This document shows positions 34,471 to 44,163 of a stretch of DNA of 64,000 nt, one piece after another (within the stretch, counting starts at the first letter, position 1; the number at the start of each line of letters is the position of its first letter). Under the pieces are notes generated by a model. That model ran no database searches. It had not been told where the DNA came from and saw only the letters and a list, made by a program, of their open reading frames with translations. Source of the DNA: a bacterium (GTDB lineage: Bacteria > Planctomycetota > Planctomycetia > Pirellulales > Pirellulaceae); NCBI GenBank assembly GCA_030430075.1, contig JAUIGN010000002.1, forward strand, positions 62,001 through 126,000. The letters run 5' to 3'. Both the position numbers and the translations under genes were made by a program.

Positions 34471-35811
34471 CTAATAGTCCCATGCCATCCGCACGCCGAA
34501 GTGGTCGGCTTTGGAGGCGCCGATGAACGTATAGGAGGCATGGCTGTGCACGTAGTTGAACATCACGCGGGTGTGCGAGGTCAAGTACCAATTGACACCG
34601 AACGTGAACGCGTTCTGGTCGCCGATCACGGTGGGCGGAACGGCGTTGCCCGGTGAGAGCGCTTCGAGATCGTTGAGGTCGGCGTAGCCGTACCTGGCAG
34701 CAAGTTCCCAGGCCCCACACCCGCGATCGCAACCGCCAAAGACGGGATTCGCCGGATAGACACGCCCAAATGTTTTCATCGTGCGGTCATACTCACGGTG
34801 GTCGCCGGTCAGAAATAGCGAGGCCTGGGCATAAGCCCCCGCCATATGGATGGGAGATTCGTTGTTCGTTTCCGCATAGTAGGCTTCCGCCTGCATCGAC
34901 AGCGGTCCTCGCGCCCAGGCGAGCTCCAGGTTGTATACGTTGAATTCCGTATTGGGCAGCAACGTGGTGCCGATCAACGATCGTAGATCTCCCAGCGGAA
35001 CATAGCCCTGCCAGCGACCGTTGCCGTCGACCGCCGGCGTGTCGCCCGTTCGCCGCGCACTCGCCCCGAAGCCAACGTGAAGGAGCCGGTGGCAGCAGGC
35101 ATCGTAGTACGGCAGCCAGGCGACCCGGCCCGTGGCGGACCAGTCCGCATTGGACGGATTTCGAAAGTCGTCACGCTTGTTCCCCATGAACGTACCGACG
35201 TACCAGGAGAGATTCTCATTGTTTGGCAGGTGGTCGTAGAACATCAGGCCGAAGTTTCGAGCCGGAGCGAAGTCGCGTGTTGGTACGGACCGCTCCATCA
35301 ACGGCAGCAGTTCCTTGCGCATCTGACGCTCCATCGAAAGCGGTTCGATGAAGTGACCGAAGCGGACATTTCCCACGGGGAGGCCGGTGGCAACGTCGAA
35401 GAACACGTCCCCCAATTCGACATCGTCACGGAACCTGCCGAAGCCCAGCTCGCTGCGGATGAATCCCATCTCGGCGCGATAGAAGACGTTGTCGCGGAGC
35501 CAACCCTCAAAGCCCAGGCGGGTATCGTCGACGCTGAATCGCGACGGCTCGAGCGTTTGGGGTACGGCGCCGCTGTAGTCGGAACTCCATACGTTCTCGA
35601 GAAATACCCGCGACTTCAGCCGAAACATGGGCTTGCACTCGTCGGCTTGATTGCCGCTGGCGAGCAGTGTTTCGAAACGACCGAAGGATGCGAACGACGC
35701 GGTTGTCTCGGCGGGCGTCTCATCGACGGCGAGCCCATGATCTGTCGCCCCGACAATGCGTGATCCACCGAGAACGGCAATGCAGAATCCAACAATCAGT
35801 GTCATGCGCAT
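34471..35811 (-). CDS. OprO/OprP-type outer membrane porin
   Basis: 446 residues. The leader MRMTLIVGFCIAVLGGSRIVGA is followed by a beta-barrel pattern with alternating residues, aromatic girdles and a C-terminal aromatic (GVRMAWDY). Segments RFSVDDTRLGFEGWLRDNVFYRAEMGF, FDVATGLPVGNVRFGHF and FTFGVNWYLTSHTRVMFNYVH match the phosphate-selective porin O/P family. Many members conduct phosphate, polyphosphate or other anions; the window's ppk1/ppx genes are suggestive but 15 kb away. The start is fixed by GGAGG eight bases upstream of the ATG at 35811. It is convergent with the kinase gene and divergent from the glycosyltransferase. Confidence 0.9.
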   Translation of the reverse strand: MRMTLIVGFCIAVLGGSRIVGATDHGLAVDETPAETTASFASFGRFETLLASGNQADECKPMFRLKSRVFLENVWSSDYSGAVPQTLEPSRFSVDDTRLGFEGWLRDNVFYRAEMGFIRSELGFGRFRDDVELGDVFFDVATGLPVGNVRFGHFIEPLSMERQMRKELLPLMERSVPTRDFAPARNFGLMFYDHLPNNENLSWYVGTFMGNKRDDFRNPSNADWSATGRVAWLPYYDACCHRLLHVGFGASARRTGDTPAVDGNGRWQGYVPLGDLRSLIGTTLLPNTEFNVYNLELAWARGPLSMQAEAYYAETNNESPIHMAGAYAQASLFLTGDHREYDRTMKTFGRVYPANPVFGGCDRGCGAWELAARYGYADLNDLEALSPGNAVPPTVIGDQNAFTFGVNWYLTSHTRVMFNYVHSHASYTFIGASKADHFGVRMAWDY

Positions 35812-36134
35812 GGGGGTGACCTCCTTGATTCGTACTGCTCCGTGTGGCTGACATCGGTGCGGCTGCCGACGCGCTTGCAGCAATAGCACGGCGTTTGACC
35901 GAATCGCCCTGACCGGCGTGCGGTTAGGAACGGTTCTGCGGATAGGTGGACCAGAACCCCTCGCATGGCGCCTCCGCTAGCATGCAGGTATTCCTAGTTA
36001 CGCGGTCGGAGACTTTTGGTAGAGTCCCGCCGTCCGGCGTTGGTTGTACCGGCCGTGCAGCGCGGCCGGTTGTGTGGAGTCGTATTGCGGGTGCCGGCGT
36101 GTGTTGCTGGTCGTTTTGCGGGAGGGATTCACCG
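35812..36134. other. Divergent intergenic region
   Basis: 323 bases between the divergent porin and glycosyltransferase genes. An inverted repeat ACCGGCC...GGCCGGT (about 36048-36070) lies some 65 bases upstream of the glycosyltransferase start and may form a leader hairpin. No gene is supported. Confidence 0.45.
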
Positions 36135-37220
36135 ATGCGTGTGCTGTGGGTTTTTGACTATCTCGCCCCTGCCTGGCAGCAGGTGGCAAGCCGCCTCGCT
36201 GCGACCGAGGACATCTCGCTGGAAATCATGGCGCGTTACGATTCGCCACCCCGGTTCTCGACGTCGATACCCCTCACACCCTTGACCTGCCGTCACAAAA
36301 TCGACGCGGCGGCGAGAAAGGCGATTCGCGATCAGGTGCGCAACGGCGACTACGACGTCGTCCACGCCTACACAAGCAAGAATCTGGCGAACCTGATTGC
36401 CGCGGTTCGCGGCCTCAAGAACAAGCCCAAGATCATCGGCTATCGAGGTGCGATCAGCAGATTGCGGAGACTCGACCCTTCTCACTGGATTACATTCTGG
36501 CATCCGGCAGTCGACAAGATCACGTGCGTTTCGCGAGCGACCGAGGAGGCATTGCTGGACTCGAACATTGCGCCCACCAAGCTGGCGGCCGTCAACGAAG
36601 GCTGTGACCCGGGCGGGATGCAGCCGGTTTCCAAGGCGGATCGTGACGATTTTCGGATTCCCCCTGGTGCGTTTGTGGTGGGAACCGTCGCCAATATGCG
36701 GCCCGTGAAGGGGATCGACCTGCTTCTCGAGGCGGCATTCGAACTGACCGACCTTCCCAACCTCTACTACCTGCTCATCGGTAAGGTGATCGACAGTCGC
36801 ATCAAGCGGTTGGCGGCCGACCCGCGCCTGGCCGGACGGGTGCGGCTGGCCGGCCCACGCAAGTACGGTTGCCGGTATGCCGAGTTGTTCGATGTGTTTG
36901 CGTCACCGTCACGGATGGAGGGGTTCGGGATCGCCGTTCTGGAGGCGATGGTGCAACGAACCTGTCCGCTGGTCAGCAACGTAGGCGGTTTGACAGAACT
37001 GGTGCGGCACGAGCGGGACGGAATTGTCGTGCCCCCCGAAAGTCCGGCAGAAATCGCGGCCGCCATTCGTCGCCTTCACGCCGACAACGAGCTCACCCAA
37101 CAACTGGCAGACTCAGCGTACCGCCGCAGCTTGAGCGAATTCTCAATCGCTGCCTGGACGCGGCGCCTGGAAGACCTGTATCGCGAAGTCGCCGGTGACG
37201 CGTTGGCCCGAGCGGCCTGA
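36135..37220 (+). CDS. Group 1 (GT4-like) glycosyltransferase
   Basis: 361 residues, cytoplasmic and probably membrane-associated. The GT-B fold is visible: an N-terminal acceptor half (VVHAYTSKNLANLIAAV, KIIGYRGAISR), then ITCVSRATEEALLDS, GTVANMRPVKGIDLLLEAA, and the donor-site EX7E region VFASPSRMEGFGIAVLEAM followed by VSNVGGLTELV. It transfers a sugar from a nucleotide donor to a cell-surface glycan or lipid. No other glycan genes are adjacent, so the pathway is unknown. The start at 36135 is supported by GGAGGG nine bases upstream; the longer open frame lacks similarity. Confidence 0.93.
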   Translation: MRVLWVFDYLAPAWQQVASRLAATEDISLEIMARYDSPPRFSTSIPLTPLTCRHKIDAAARKAIRDQVRNGDYDVVHAYTSKNLANLIAAVRGLKNKPKIIGYRGAISRLRRLDPSHWITFWHPAVDKITCVSRATEEALLDSNIAPTKLAAVNEGCDPGGMQPVSKADRDDFRIPPGAFVVGTVANMRPVKGIDLLLEAAFELTDLPNLYYLLIGKVIDSRIKRLAADPRLAGRVRLAGPRKYGCRYAELFDVFASPSRMEGFGIAVLEAMVQRTCPLVSNVGGLTELVRHERDGIVVPPESPAEIAAAIRRLHADNELTQQLADSAYRRSLSEFSIAAWTRRLEDLYREVAGDALARAA

Positions 37221-37294
37221 GAACGAGTCTCGCGCTGAGCGAGTCGCGTCCTGACCACCCCCCCATGCGCCCCCTCTTTCGGTAGCCCGCAAAA

Positions 37295-37308
37295 CAGCCA
37301 ATTGGCTG
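37295..37308. promoter_or_regulatory. Perfect 14-bp palindrome upstream of tricorn gene
   Basis: CAGCCAATTGGCTG is a perfect 14-base palindrome, 180 bases before the tricorn-like gene and 74 bases after the glycosyltransferase stop. It could be an operator or part of a transcript end; there is no T run typical of a terminator. Confidence 0.4.
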
Positions 37309-37488
37309 ATTTCTGCGGCGGTCCCGGCTTGCTCGGGCTATGCTTGGGAAGCATCCGGCCGATCGGGCGACCGGGGAGACGCAGATTTGCGCCCCCGCTG
37401 CCCGCTCCTACCGCACGTGGCCGCCGCCCCAAATCGGCCTCGGACCGGGCTCTCTCGCCCCCGTTCAACCCTTAGGAACCTTCGCATC

Positions 37489-40400
37489 ATGCCTCGCTTT
37501 CTCTTCCTGGTCGCCGCGATTGGAGCCTCTTGCGTCACAACCGATGCCCGGACCGCGGAGGCGATTCGTCTGGCGAATTCGCCTGCGCTTTCATCCGACG
37601 GCGAGACGCTCGCCTTCAGTTGGGCCGGCGATATCTGGACCGTACCGACGGCAGGCGGCACGGCGACCCAACTCACGCACTCGGCCGGACGTGAGGACCA
37701 CCCCTATTTTTCACCGGACGATTCCCAGCTTGCATTCACCAGCGACCGCACCGGTAGCTCGCAAGTCTTCATCATGGCGGCCGGTGGCGGCGTACCAAGG
37801 CAACTGACGTTTCACAGCCAGGGCTGTGAACTGGCCGATTGGTTTCCCGACGGCCAATCGCTCTTGATTCGCGCTACCCGAGACCATTTCTGGCGACGGG
37901 CCGAACGATTCTTCCGTATCCGGTCGGATGAGCGGTCTGCGGAAGTGCTGCTCTTCGACGCCTACGGTTCGGACGGACAGGTCTCGCCGGACGGCAAGCA
38001 TCTCCTCTTCTCCAGAGAAGGCGAACGCTGGTGGCGTCAAGGTTACCGCGGTAGTCGCGCCAGTCAGATCTGGCAGGCGGATCTGGAATCGGGCGAATTC
38101 ACCGAGGTGGTCAAACGGGCCACCGAATCACGGGAACCGCTCTGGCAAGCCGATGGAATGGGCTGTTTCTACGTCAGCGCACAAAGGGGCGCCCGCAACA
38201 TCTGGCAGCGAGATCTGGAAAGCGGCGACGAGCGGCAACTGACGTTCTTTGAAGAAGACCTGGTTGTCTGGCCTTGCGTCTCGCGCGACGGGTCGACGAT
38301 CGTCTTCCGCCACCAGGCCGACCTTTACCGACTGGACGTTGCCAAGCCCGCGAAGCCCCGGAAAATCTCGATTCAGGTTGATGCCGACCGCGTCCGAGAA
38401 CCGGTTCTCCGCCGCACGTTGAACTCGGCGACCGACGTGGCCTTCACGGCCGACGGTCTGGAGATCGCGTTCATCGCCGGCGGCGATCTCTGGGTCATGG
38501 ATACCGAACTGCGTGAACCGCGGCAAATCACCGACACGCCGGAAGCGGAACGTGAACCGGTCTTCTCGCCCGACGGTCAGGCGATCATCTACCAAAGCGA
38601 CGCTGGAGGTCAGAGCGACCTTTGGCGGGCGACCCGGAAAGACGACGCTCAATTCTGGTGGCGCAATGAAGCATTTCACCTGGAGGCGCTGACCGACACG
38701 GCAGAGGTCGAGTCGAACGTCCAATGGAGCCCCGCCGGCGACCTGATCGGCTTCGTGCGCAACCGCGGCGACATGTGGGTGATGAAGCCGGATGGCAAGG
38801 ACGCCCGGCGCCTGTTTCGTTCCTGGAACGAACCCGACTACGACTGGTCCCCCGACGGCAAGTGGCTGGTCTACGCACTCAGCGACAGCGATTTCAATCG
38901 CGACATCTACGTGTCTCCCGTCGATGGCTCACAGCCGCCCGTCAACGTCTCGCGGCATCCGGACAATGACCGGGGCCCCACCTGGTCGCCCGACGGAACC
39001 ATGATCGCCTTCACCGGCCGTCGCGTGGGAAGTGAAGTCGACATCTATTATCTCTACCTCCGCGCGGACGAGAATCAGAAGACGTCGCGGGACCGCCAGC
39101 TGGCAAAGGCGCTGGACAAGTTGCGGAAAGCCAGGCAAGCCGACGGGTCGACCAGGTCCTCCACCAACGGAGCGGCCGGCAAATCGTCGCCGCAGGCGAA
39201 GCCGTCTGACGACGACGACAAGACGACCGCCACCGCAAAGGCCGGTTCCAGGCCCCAACTCCCAAAGGTCACCATCGACTTTGAAGAGATTGACCAGCGG
39301 CTGCGGCGCGTTTCCATTCCGGACACCACCGAGGGTGACCTGTTCTGGTCCCCTGACTCGAAGAAACTGGCCTTCTCAGCAACCGTCGACGGCAAACGGG
39401 GCACTTATACGATCTCGATTCCCGACGACACCAGGCCCAAACTGCTGACGACGCGAACCGGCCGGCAAGCGGTCTGGCTGTCCAAAGGCAACCAGATCGT
39501 CTGGTTGGCCGATGGCGTCCCCGCCAGCCAGTCTGCGAGCGGCAAAGCGACTTCGTATCCATTCACGGCTCCCCAGTCCGTAAACATCGCGGCCAGAAAC
39601 AAGGCAGCGTTTGACGAATGCTGGCGGGCGATGCGCGACAACTACTATGACGGCACACTGAACCATCGCAATTGGGATGCCGTGCGCCGCAAGTACCAGC
39701 GTCTGGTCGAAGCTTGCGTCGACCCGCAGATGTTTGCCGAAGTCGTCAACTTGATGCTGGGTGAACTGAACGGCTCCCACTTGGGATTTAGCCACACCGG
39801 CACCGGAAGTTCGTCGAACGGCGACTGGCGGGAAACGACGCCGCACCTTGGGGTTCGCTTTGATCGCGACCATCGGGGCCCCGGTTGGCGCATCAAGGAC
39901 GTGATCCCGGACGGCCCCGCGGACCGCGTTGCTTCCTCCCTCAATGCCGGCGAGACGATTCTGGCGGTCGACAGTCAGTCGGTCGATCCCGCCTTAGACC
40001 TCAGCCAGGTGCTGAACGGTCGTCTGGACCGCGACATTCGCCTGCGTGTCCGCAACAAGAAAGGGGAAGATCGCAACGTCACGATCCGCCCGATCAGCTA
40101 CTCGGCGGCCCGTTCTCTGCTGTACGAAAAATGGATCGACGACAATCGAAAGCAAGTCGCTGCGGCGTCACAGGGAAAGCTGGGATACATGCATATCCGC
40201 GGGATGAACATGACCAGCTTTTATCGCTTCGAGCGAGAACTGTATGCCGTTGGAACGGGCAAGGACGGCATCGTGATCGACGTGCGGGAGAACGGCGGTG
40301 GATCGACAACCGATCACCTGTTGACGGTACTGACGCAGCCGGCGCACGCCGTCACGGTCCCGCGGGGCGGCAAGCCGGGGTACCCCCAAGACCGCTCCGT

Positions 40401-40788
40401 CTATGCAACCTGGCGCAAGCCCATCGTGGTCCTCTGCAACCAAAACAGTTACAGCAATGCCGAGATATTCAGTCATGCAGTCAAGTCGCTCAAACGGGGC
40501 AAGGTCGTCGGCGTGACGACGGCCGGCGGAGTCATCAGCACCGGGGGGATGCGGGTGATGGATATCGGATTCCTCCGCATGCCGTTTCGCGGCTGGTACG
40601 TGTTAGGGACCGGCGAAGACATGGAGCTCAACGGTGCCGTGCCGCACTTTGAAATCTGGCCGCTGCCGGGCGATCTGCCGTCCGGCAAGGACAAGCAGTT
40701 AGAAAAGGCCATCCAGGTACTCACCAAGGACGTCAAGAAGTGGCGCAAGCGGCCCCAACCCAAGCTCACGCCGGCGAGTGCCCGTTAG
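37489..40788 (+). CDS. Exported tricorn-protease homologue
   Basis: 1099 residues. A signal peptide (RFLFLVAAIGASCVTTDA) is followed by a long WD40-like propeller region (repeated FSPDDSQLAFTSDR, WFPDGQSLLIRA, WSPDGTMIAFTGRR), a charged linker near residue 530-600, then C1, PDZ (VIPDGPADRVASSLNAGETILAV) and S41 protease domains. The tricorn tetrad aligns: Ser763-His764 (GSHLG), nucleophile Ser989 (NSYSNAE) and Glu1046 (MELNGAVP), close in spacing to Thermoplasma Ser745, His746, Ser965 and Glu1023. The archaeal tricorn is cytosolic, whereas this one carries an export signal, so peptide degradation in the periplasm is inferred. The start at 37489 gives the leader; upstream codons look unrelated. 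Confidence 0.9.
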   Translation: MPRFLFLVAAIGASCVTTDARTAEAIRLANSPALSSDGETLAFSWAGDIWTVPTAGGTATQLTHSAGREDHPYFSPDDSQLAFTSDRTGSSQVFIMAAGGGVPRQLTFHSQGCELADWFPDGQSLLIRATRDHFWRRAERFFRIRSDERSAEVLLFDAYGSDGQVSPDGKHLLFSREGERWWRQGYRGSRASQIWQADLESGEFTEVVKRATESREPLWQADGMGCFYVSAQRGARNIWQRDLESGDERQLTFFEEDLVVWPCVSRDGSTIVFRHQADLYRLDVAKPAKPRKISIQVDADRVREPVLRRTLNSATDVAFTADGLEIAFIAGGDLWVMDTELREPRQITDTPEAEREPVFSPDGQAIIYQSDAGGQSDLWRATRKDDAQFWWRNEAFHLEALTDTAEVESNVQWSPAGDLIGFVRNRGDMWVMKPDGKDARRLFRSWNEPDYDWSPDGKWLVYALSDSDFNRDIYVSPVDGSQPPVNVSRHPDNDRGPTWSPDGTMIAFTGRRVGSEVDIYYLYLRADENQKTSRDRQLAKALDKLRKARQADGSTRSSTNGAAGKSSPQAKPSDDDDKTTATAKAGSRPQLPKVTIDFEEIDQRLRRVSIPDTTEGDLFWSPDSKKLAFSATVDGKRGTYTISIPDDTRPKLLTTRTGRQAVWLSKGNQIVWLADGVPASQSASGKATSYPFTAPQSVNIAARNKAAFDECWRAMRDNYYDGTLNHRNWDAVRRKYQRLVEACVDPQMFAEVVNLMLGELNGSHLGFSHTGTGSSSNGDWRETTPHLGVRFDRDHRGPGWRIKDVIPDGPADRVASSLNAGETILAVDSQSVDPALDLSQVLNGRLDRDIRLRVRNKKGEDRNVTIRPISYSAARSLLYEKWIDDNRKQVAAASQGKLGYMHIRGMNMTSFYRFERELYAVGTGKDGIVIDVRENGGGSTTDHLLTVLTQPAHAVTVPRGGKPGYPQDRSVYATWRKPIVVLCNQNSYSNAEIFSHAVKSLKRGKVVGVTTAGGVISTGGMRVMDIGFLRMPFRGWYVLGTGEDMELNGAVPHFEIWPLPGDLPSGKDKQLEKAIQVLTKDVKKWRKRPQPKLTPASAR

Positions 40789-40837
40789 TCGGGATAATTT
40801 GCGAACGAACCAGGATTCAGTGCAAGTCGCTGTGTCG

Positions 40838-42112
40838 TCATTGGGCCAGCCGCAAACCGGTAAACTGCCAGCGGGCTTCCGGGGGAAAGAAATTGCGATA
40901 GGTCGCGCGGATATGCGACGTCGACGTGGCGCACGACCCGCCGCGCAGGACATATTGGTTGCACATGAACTTGCCGTTGTACTCGCCCAACGCGCCGTCC
41001 GGCGCCACGTATCCGGGGTACGGCGTGTAGGGACTGGCAGTCCACTGCCAGACGTCCCCGTAGAGGCTCGATGCGACGGATCGACTTCCAGGATGAAGGG
41101 CCGCCTCAGCAGCCAACAATCGATCCGCAAAGCCCTCACCCAATGAACTGCTGCGGGCCGCCACCTCCCACTCCGCTTCGGTGGGCAGCCGCGCGCCGGC
41201 CCATCTGGCATACGCATCCGCCTCGAAATAGCTGACATGACAGACCGGCAGTTCCGGTTCGATCGGCCGCGCCCCGGCCAGCGTAAACTGGTGCCAGCCG
41301 TCGTCGTCGTGGTACCAATACAGGGGAGCAGCCCATTGCTGCTCGCTGGCGGTCTGCCAGCCGAGCGACAACCAGAGCTCGGGCCGCCGGTACCCGCCAT
41401 CTGCCATGAATTGCAGGTAATCTCCGCACGTCACCAGCTGCTCGCAAACCCGAAAAGAGTCGAGAAATACTCGGTGTTGCGGAAGTTCATTATCAAAGCA
41501 AAACGTCGGATCCGCATGCCCGATGCGGTAGATTCCCTCGTCCACATCCAGCCAGGCCGGATCGGCCGGTTCGTCTTCCCGGGACACAAACGAACCGGGC
41601 CGGTAACACGGGCGAAGCGGATGACACGAAAGTACATGCTTGATGTCGGTCAGCATCAATTCTTGATGCTGCTGCTCGTGTTGCAAACCCAGTTCGATGA
41701 CGGTCTCGGTTCCGGCATCCCAAGTGTCCGCCGCGCGATCGTGCAATCGTCGCAGAAGCGCCCGGTCCACGTGCCGTCGATAGGATCGAATCGCTTCCAG
41801 ACCGGGTCGGGAAATCAGCCCTCGCTGCGATCTCGGAAACTGCTTGCCGATGCTGTTGTAGTACGAATTAAACAGAAACGCGAAGCTGGCGTCGTAAACG
41901 GCGTAGTCGGGATCGGCTCCCAACACAAACGTCTCGAAGAACCAGGTCGTATGCGCCAAGTGCCAGCCGGTCGGGCTGACGTCGGGCATTGACTGGATGA
42001 CGCAATCTTCTGCCGACAGGGGAGCGGCCAGTGCCTCTGAAAAGGCGCGCACCTGCTGATAGCGGTCCGCCAGGTTGGTCATTTTGCGTCCTGCTTCAGG
42101 TATCACACTCAT
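40838..42112 (-). CDS. egtB: Ergothioneine sulfoxide synthase EgtB
   Basis: 424 residues. EgtB is an iron enzyme that uses oxygen to join a cysteine-type thiol to the C2 of hercynine. The N-terminal DinB-like half has VIQSMPDVSPTGWHLAHTTWFFE (His51) and the HX3H ligand pair in GLQHEQQHQELMLTD; the C-terminal half is an FGE-sulfatase-like domain (ARLPTEAEWEVAAR, YGDVWQWTASPY, LRGGSCATS). There is no fused methyltransferase, which separates it from OvoA and fungal Egt1. Whether it prefers gamma-glutamyl-cysteine or cysteine cannot be told; no egtA or egtC is nearby. The start is one of 42136, 42112 and 42082. It follows the DUF427 gene by about 30 bases. Confidence 0.92.
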   Translation of the reverse strand: MSVIPEAGRKMTNLADRYQQVRAFSEALAAPLSAEDCVIQSMPDVSPTGWHLAHTTWFFETFVLGADPDYAVYDASFAFLFNSYYNSIGKQFPRSQRGLISRPGLEAIRSYRRHVDRALLRRLHDRAADTWDAGTETVIELGLQHEQQHQELMLTDIKHVLSCHPLRPCYRPGSFVSREDEPADPAWLDVDEGIYRIGHADPTFCFDNELPQHRVFLDSFRVCEQLVTCGDYLQFMADGGYRRPELWLSLGWQTASEQQWAAPLYWYHDDDGWHQFTLAGARPIEPELPVCHVSYFEADAYARWAGARLPTEAEWEVAARSSSLGEGFADRLLAAEAALHPGSRSVASSLYGDVWQWTASPYTPYPGYVAPDGALGEYNGKFMCNQYVLRGGSCATSTSHIRATYRNFFPPEARWQFTGLRLAQ

Positions 42113-42142
42113 CACGTTTACCGACTTCCCGGGCACCAGCGG

Positions 42143-42424
42143 TCATTCGACCACGACACCCTTCCAGAAGGCGACCATCCCCTTGATGTTGCTGGCGGCT
42201 TCCTTCGGATCAGGATAGTACCAGGCCGCTTGCGGGTTAACCTCGCCGTCAACAACCAGGTCGTAATAACTGGCCGTTCCTTTCCAACCACAGACCGTCT
42301 GTGCGTCGCTTTCACGGAAGAACTCGGGGTGGAGTGACGAGGGGGGAAAATAGTAATTCCCGTCCACGACTTCGGTCGTTTCGCTTTCGGCCAGTACCTG
42401 GCCGTGCCACATCGCTTTCGGCAT
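42143..42424 (-). CDS. DUF427 protein in egt locus
   Basis: 93 residues. The sequence MPKAMWHGQVLAES..TTEVVDGNYYFPPSSLHPEFF, VCGWKGTASYYDLVVDGE and AAWYYPDPKEAASNIKGMVAFW is a complete DUF427 domain, a small beta-rich fold without an established reaction. AAGGA lies about ten bases before the start. It sits between the transporter gene and egtB on the same strand, with only about 30 bases to egtB, so it is likely co-transcribed with ergothioneine synthesis. It could be an accessory enzyme; no sequence feature decides. Confidence 0.88.
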   Translation of the reverse strand: MPKAMWHGQVLAESETTEVVDGNYYFPPSSLHPEFFRESDAQTVCGWKGTASYYDLVVDGEVNPQAAWYYPDPKEAASNIKGMVAFWKGVVVE

Positions 42425-42639
42425 GGGTCGATCATCCTTTCTGATTCACCGGTTGTTGAATGAAACGTCGTCGCTGCCAGGATCCCGCCGAGATTCCAGA
42501 TCACGCGGCGCCTCTGGTGGGTCGGACCATCCGCCCAAGAAACGACCATTTCTGGCCGGCCACTTCCGACGTCTTCCTACGTTGTACGCGGTTCGCCGGC
42601 CGGCGTGAACCGGCGCGACACGGCGGCAGATGCATCACG

Positions 42640-44163
42640 TCAATCACCCCGCCGAATCCTCAGACCCCGGGGAACGAAAACGCGTTCGCTGAGCTCGAAG
42701 CCGCCCTGCACGGCCAACGCCAGCAGGGCCGCCGGGATCGCACCTTCCAAGATCGTGCCGGTATCGTTCAAGCGAATTCCGGTAATGATCGGCTGTCCAT
42801 AGCCGCCGGCGCCGATTAAGGCGCCGAGCGTCGCGAAGCCCACGTTGATCACGGCGGCCGTCTTGATTCCGGAGAGGATGCTACGCGAAGCCAGCGGCAG
42901 CTCAATATTTGCCAGGCGGTAGCCGGCTGGCAGGCCGAGCGCCGCGGCGGTTTCGTAATACTCACCCGCAACACTGCGCAAGCCGGAAAACGTGTTGCGA
43001 ACGATCGGCAGCAGACTGTACAGCATCAGGGCGGTCACGGCAGTCGACGACCCCAATCCCACGCTGGCCAGCCCCAGCGCGGCCATCACCGGCATCAGGA
43101 TGACCAACAGGGCCAGCGACGGGATGGTCTGCACGACCCCGACGACGGCGAGGATAAACTGCCCGCTGCGCGCCGACTTGGCGGCGACGATGCCCAGCGG
43201 AATCGCCAGCAGGATGGCGGGGATCAGCGATTTGCGGACCAGGTCCAGATGCTCGATCGTCCGTTCCGTGACGCGTCTCAGCAGCGAGTCCTTCTCGATG
43301 GTGGCCGTTACTCCCAGCTTCGCCCGGAGAAACTCGGCGGCGACCTGCGTTTCCGAGATCTGATCCAGTTCGACGCGGCTGTTGGCCGCCATCATCTCTG
43401 CTTCGCTGACGGCCCCCTCGAGCCGCAGCAGGGAAGACATCACTTGCGGAAACCGGGAAGCCAGGTCCTGCCGAATCAGCAAGAGGGCGTCGTAGCGAGG
43501 AAAGTAATTCAGGTCGTCCTCCAACAAACGGAGCTCATACGCCGAGATCTTTGCGTCCGTCGTGTAGGCGTCGGTGACATCGATCGATCCGAGGTTCAAC
43601 TGCCGGTAAGCAAGGTCATGATCGAGTCCTCGGACTTCGCGCTGCGGCAACTGGTAACGTTGTTGCAGATTGGGCCAACCATCCTGGCGATCCATAAATT
43701 CGTTGCCGAAGCCGAAGACCAGGTCCGGGTGGCGAGCCAGATCGGAGATGCGTTCGATCCCCAGTTCGTCGGCGCGTGTCGCCAACATGGCGAGGGCGTA
43801 CGTGTTGTTGAATCCCAACGGGCGGCTCAGCAAAACGCCCCGTTCCCCCAGGGCCGCCTCCATGGCGCCCGGAGAGGCCGCGGCATCCGAGCCCAAGATC
43901 TCTTCGGCAATCGTCCCCGTGTATTCCGGGTACACGTCCACATCACCGTTCAGCAACGCTTGAAAGACAAGCTTCGTGCCACCCAACTCGCGGTAATGGG
44001 TCGTCGGCGTGCCGGCATCCTCCGCCAGCGACTTGAGCATCTCCCCCAGAATGACCGACTCCGTGAATTTCTTCGAGCCGACCTTGAGCCCCTGGGGTCG
44101 ACATGACAACGGCACGAACGCCAGTAGCAGCAGCACAACGATCGTTGCGATCCAACGGGTCAT
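42640..44163 (-). CDS. ABC transporter: substrate-binding protein fused to permease
   Basis: 507 residues. After an N-terminal membrane/signal segment (IATIVVLLLLAFVPLSC), residues about 25-290 are an OpuAC-type binding protein (LKVGSKKFTESVILGEM, GDVDVYPEYTGTIAEEIL, NEFMDRQDGWPNL, DAYTTDAKISAYELRLLEDD). Residues about 305-490 are an OpuCB-type permease with roughly six helices (VVQTIPSLALLVILMPV, YETAAALGLPAGYRLANIELPLA coupling helix, FATLGALIGAGGYGQPI). The known ergothioneine importer EgtU is also a permease/binding-protein fusion, but with the permease first. Its start codon overlaps the ATPase stop by four bases (ATGA). Ergothioneine or hercynine as ligand is inferred from the egtB/egtD neighbours; betaine or choline remains possible. 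Confidence 0.9.
   Translation of the reverse strand: MTRWIATIVVLLLLAFVPLSCRPQGLKVGSKKFTESVILGEMLKSLAEDAGTPTTHYRELGGTKLVFQALLNGDVDVYPEYTGTIAEEILGSDAAASPGAMEAALGERGVLLSRPLGFNNTYALAMLATRADELGIERISDLARHPDLVFGFGNEFMDRQDGWPNLQQRYQLPQREVRGLDHDLAYRQLNLGSIDVTDAYTTDAKISAYELRLLEDDLNYFPRYDALLLIRQDLASRFPQVMSSLLRLEGAVSEAEMMAANSRVELDQISETQVAAEFLRAKLGVTATIEKDSLLRRVTERTIEHLDLVRKSLIPAILLAIPLGIVAAKSARSGQFILAVVGVVQTIPSLALLVILMPVMAALGLASVGLGSSTAVTALMLYSLLPIVRNTFSGLRSVAGEYYETAAALGLPAGYRLANIELPLASRSILSGIKTAAVINVGFATLGALIGAGGYGQPIITGIRLNDTGTILEGAIPAALLALAVQGGFELSERVFVPRGLRIRRGD

Noticed and set aside
40838..42112. OvoA (ovothiol synthase) instead of EgtB
   Set aside because: The protein ends after the FGE-like domain with no C-terminal methyltransferase, and egtD is in the same locus.
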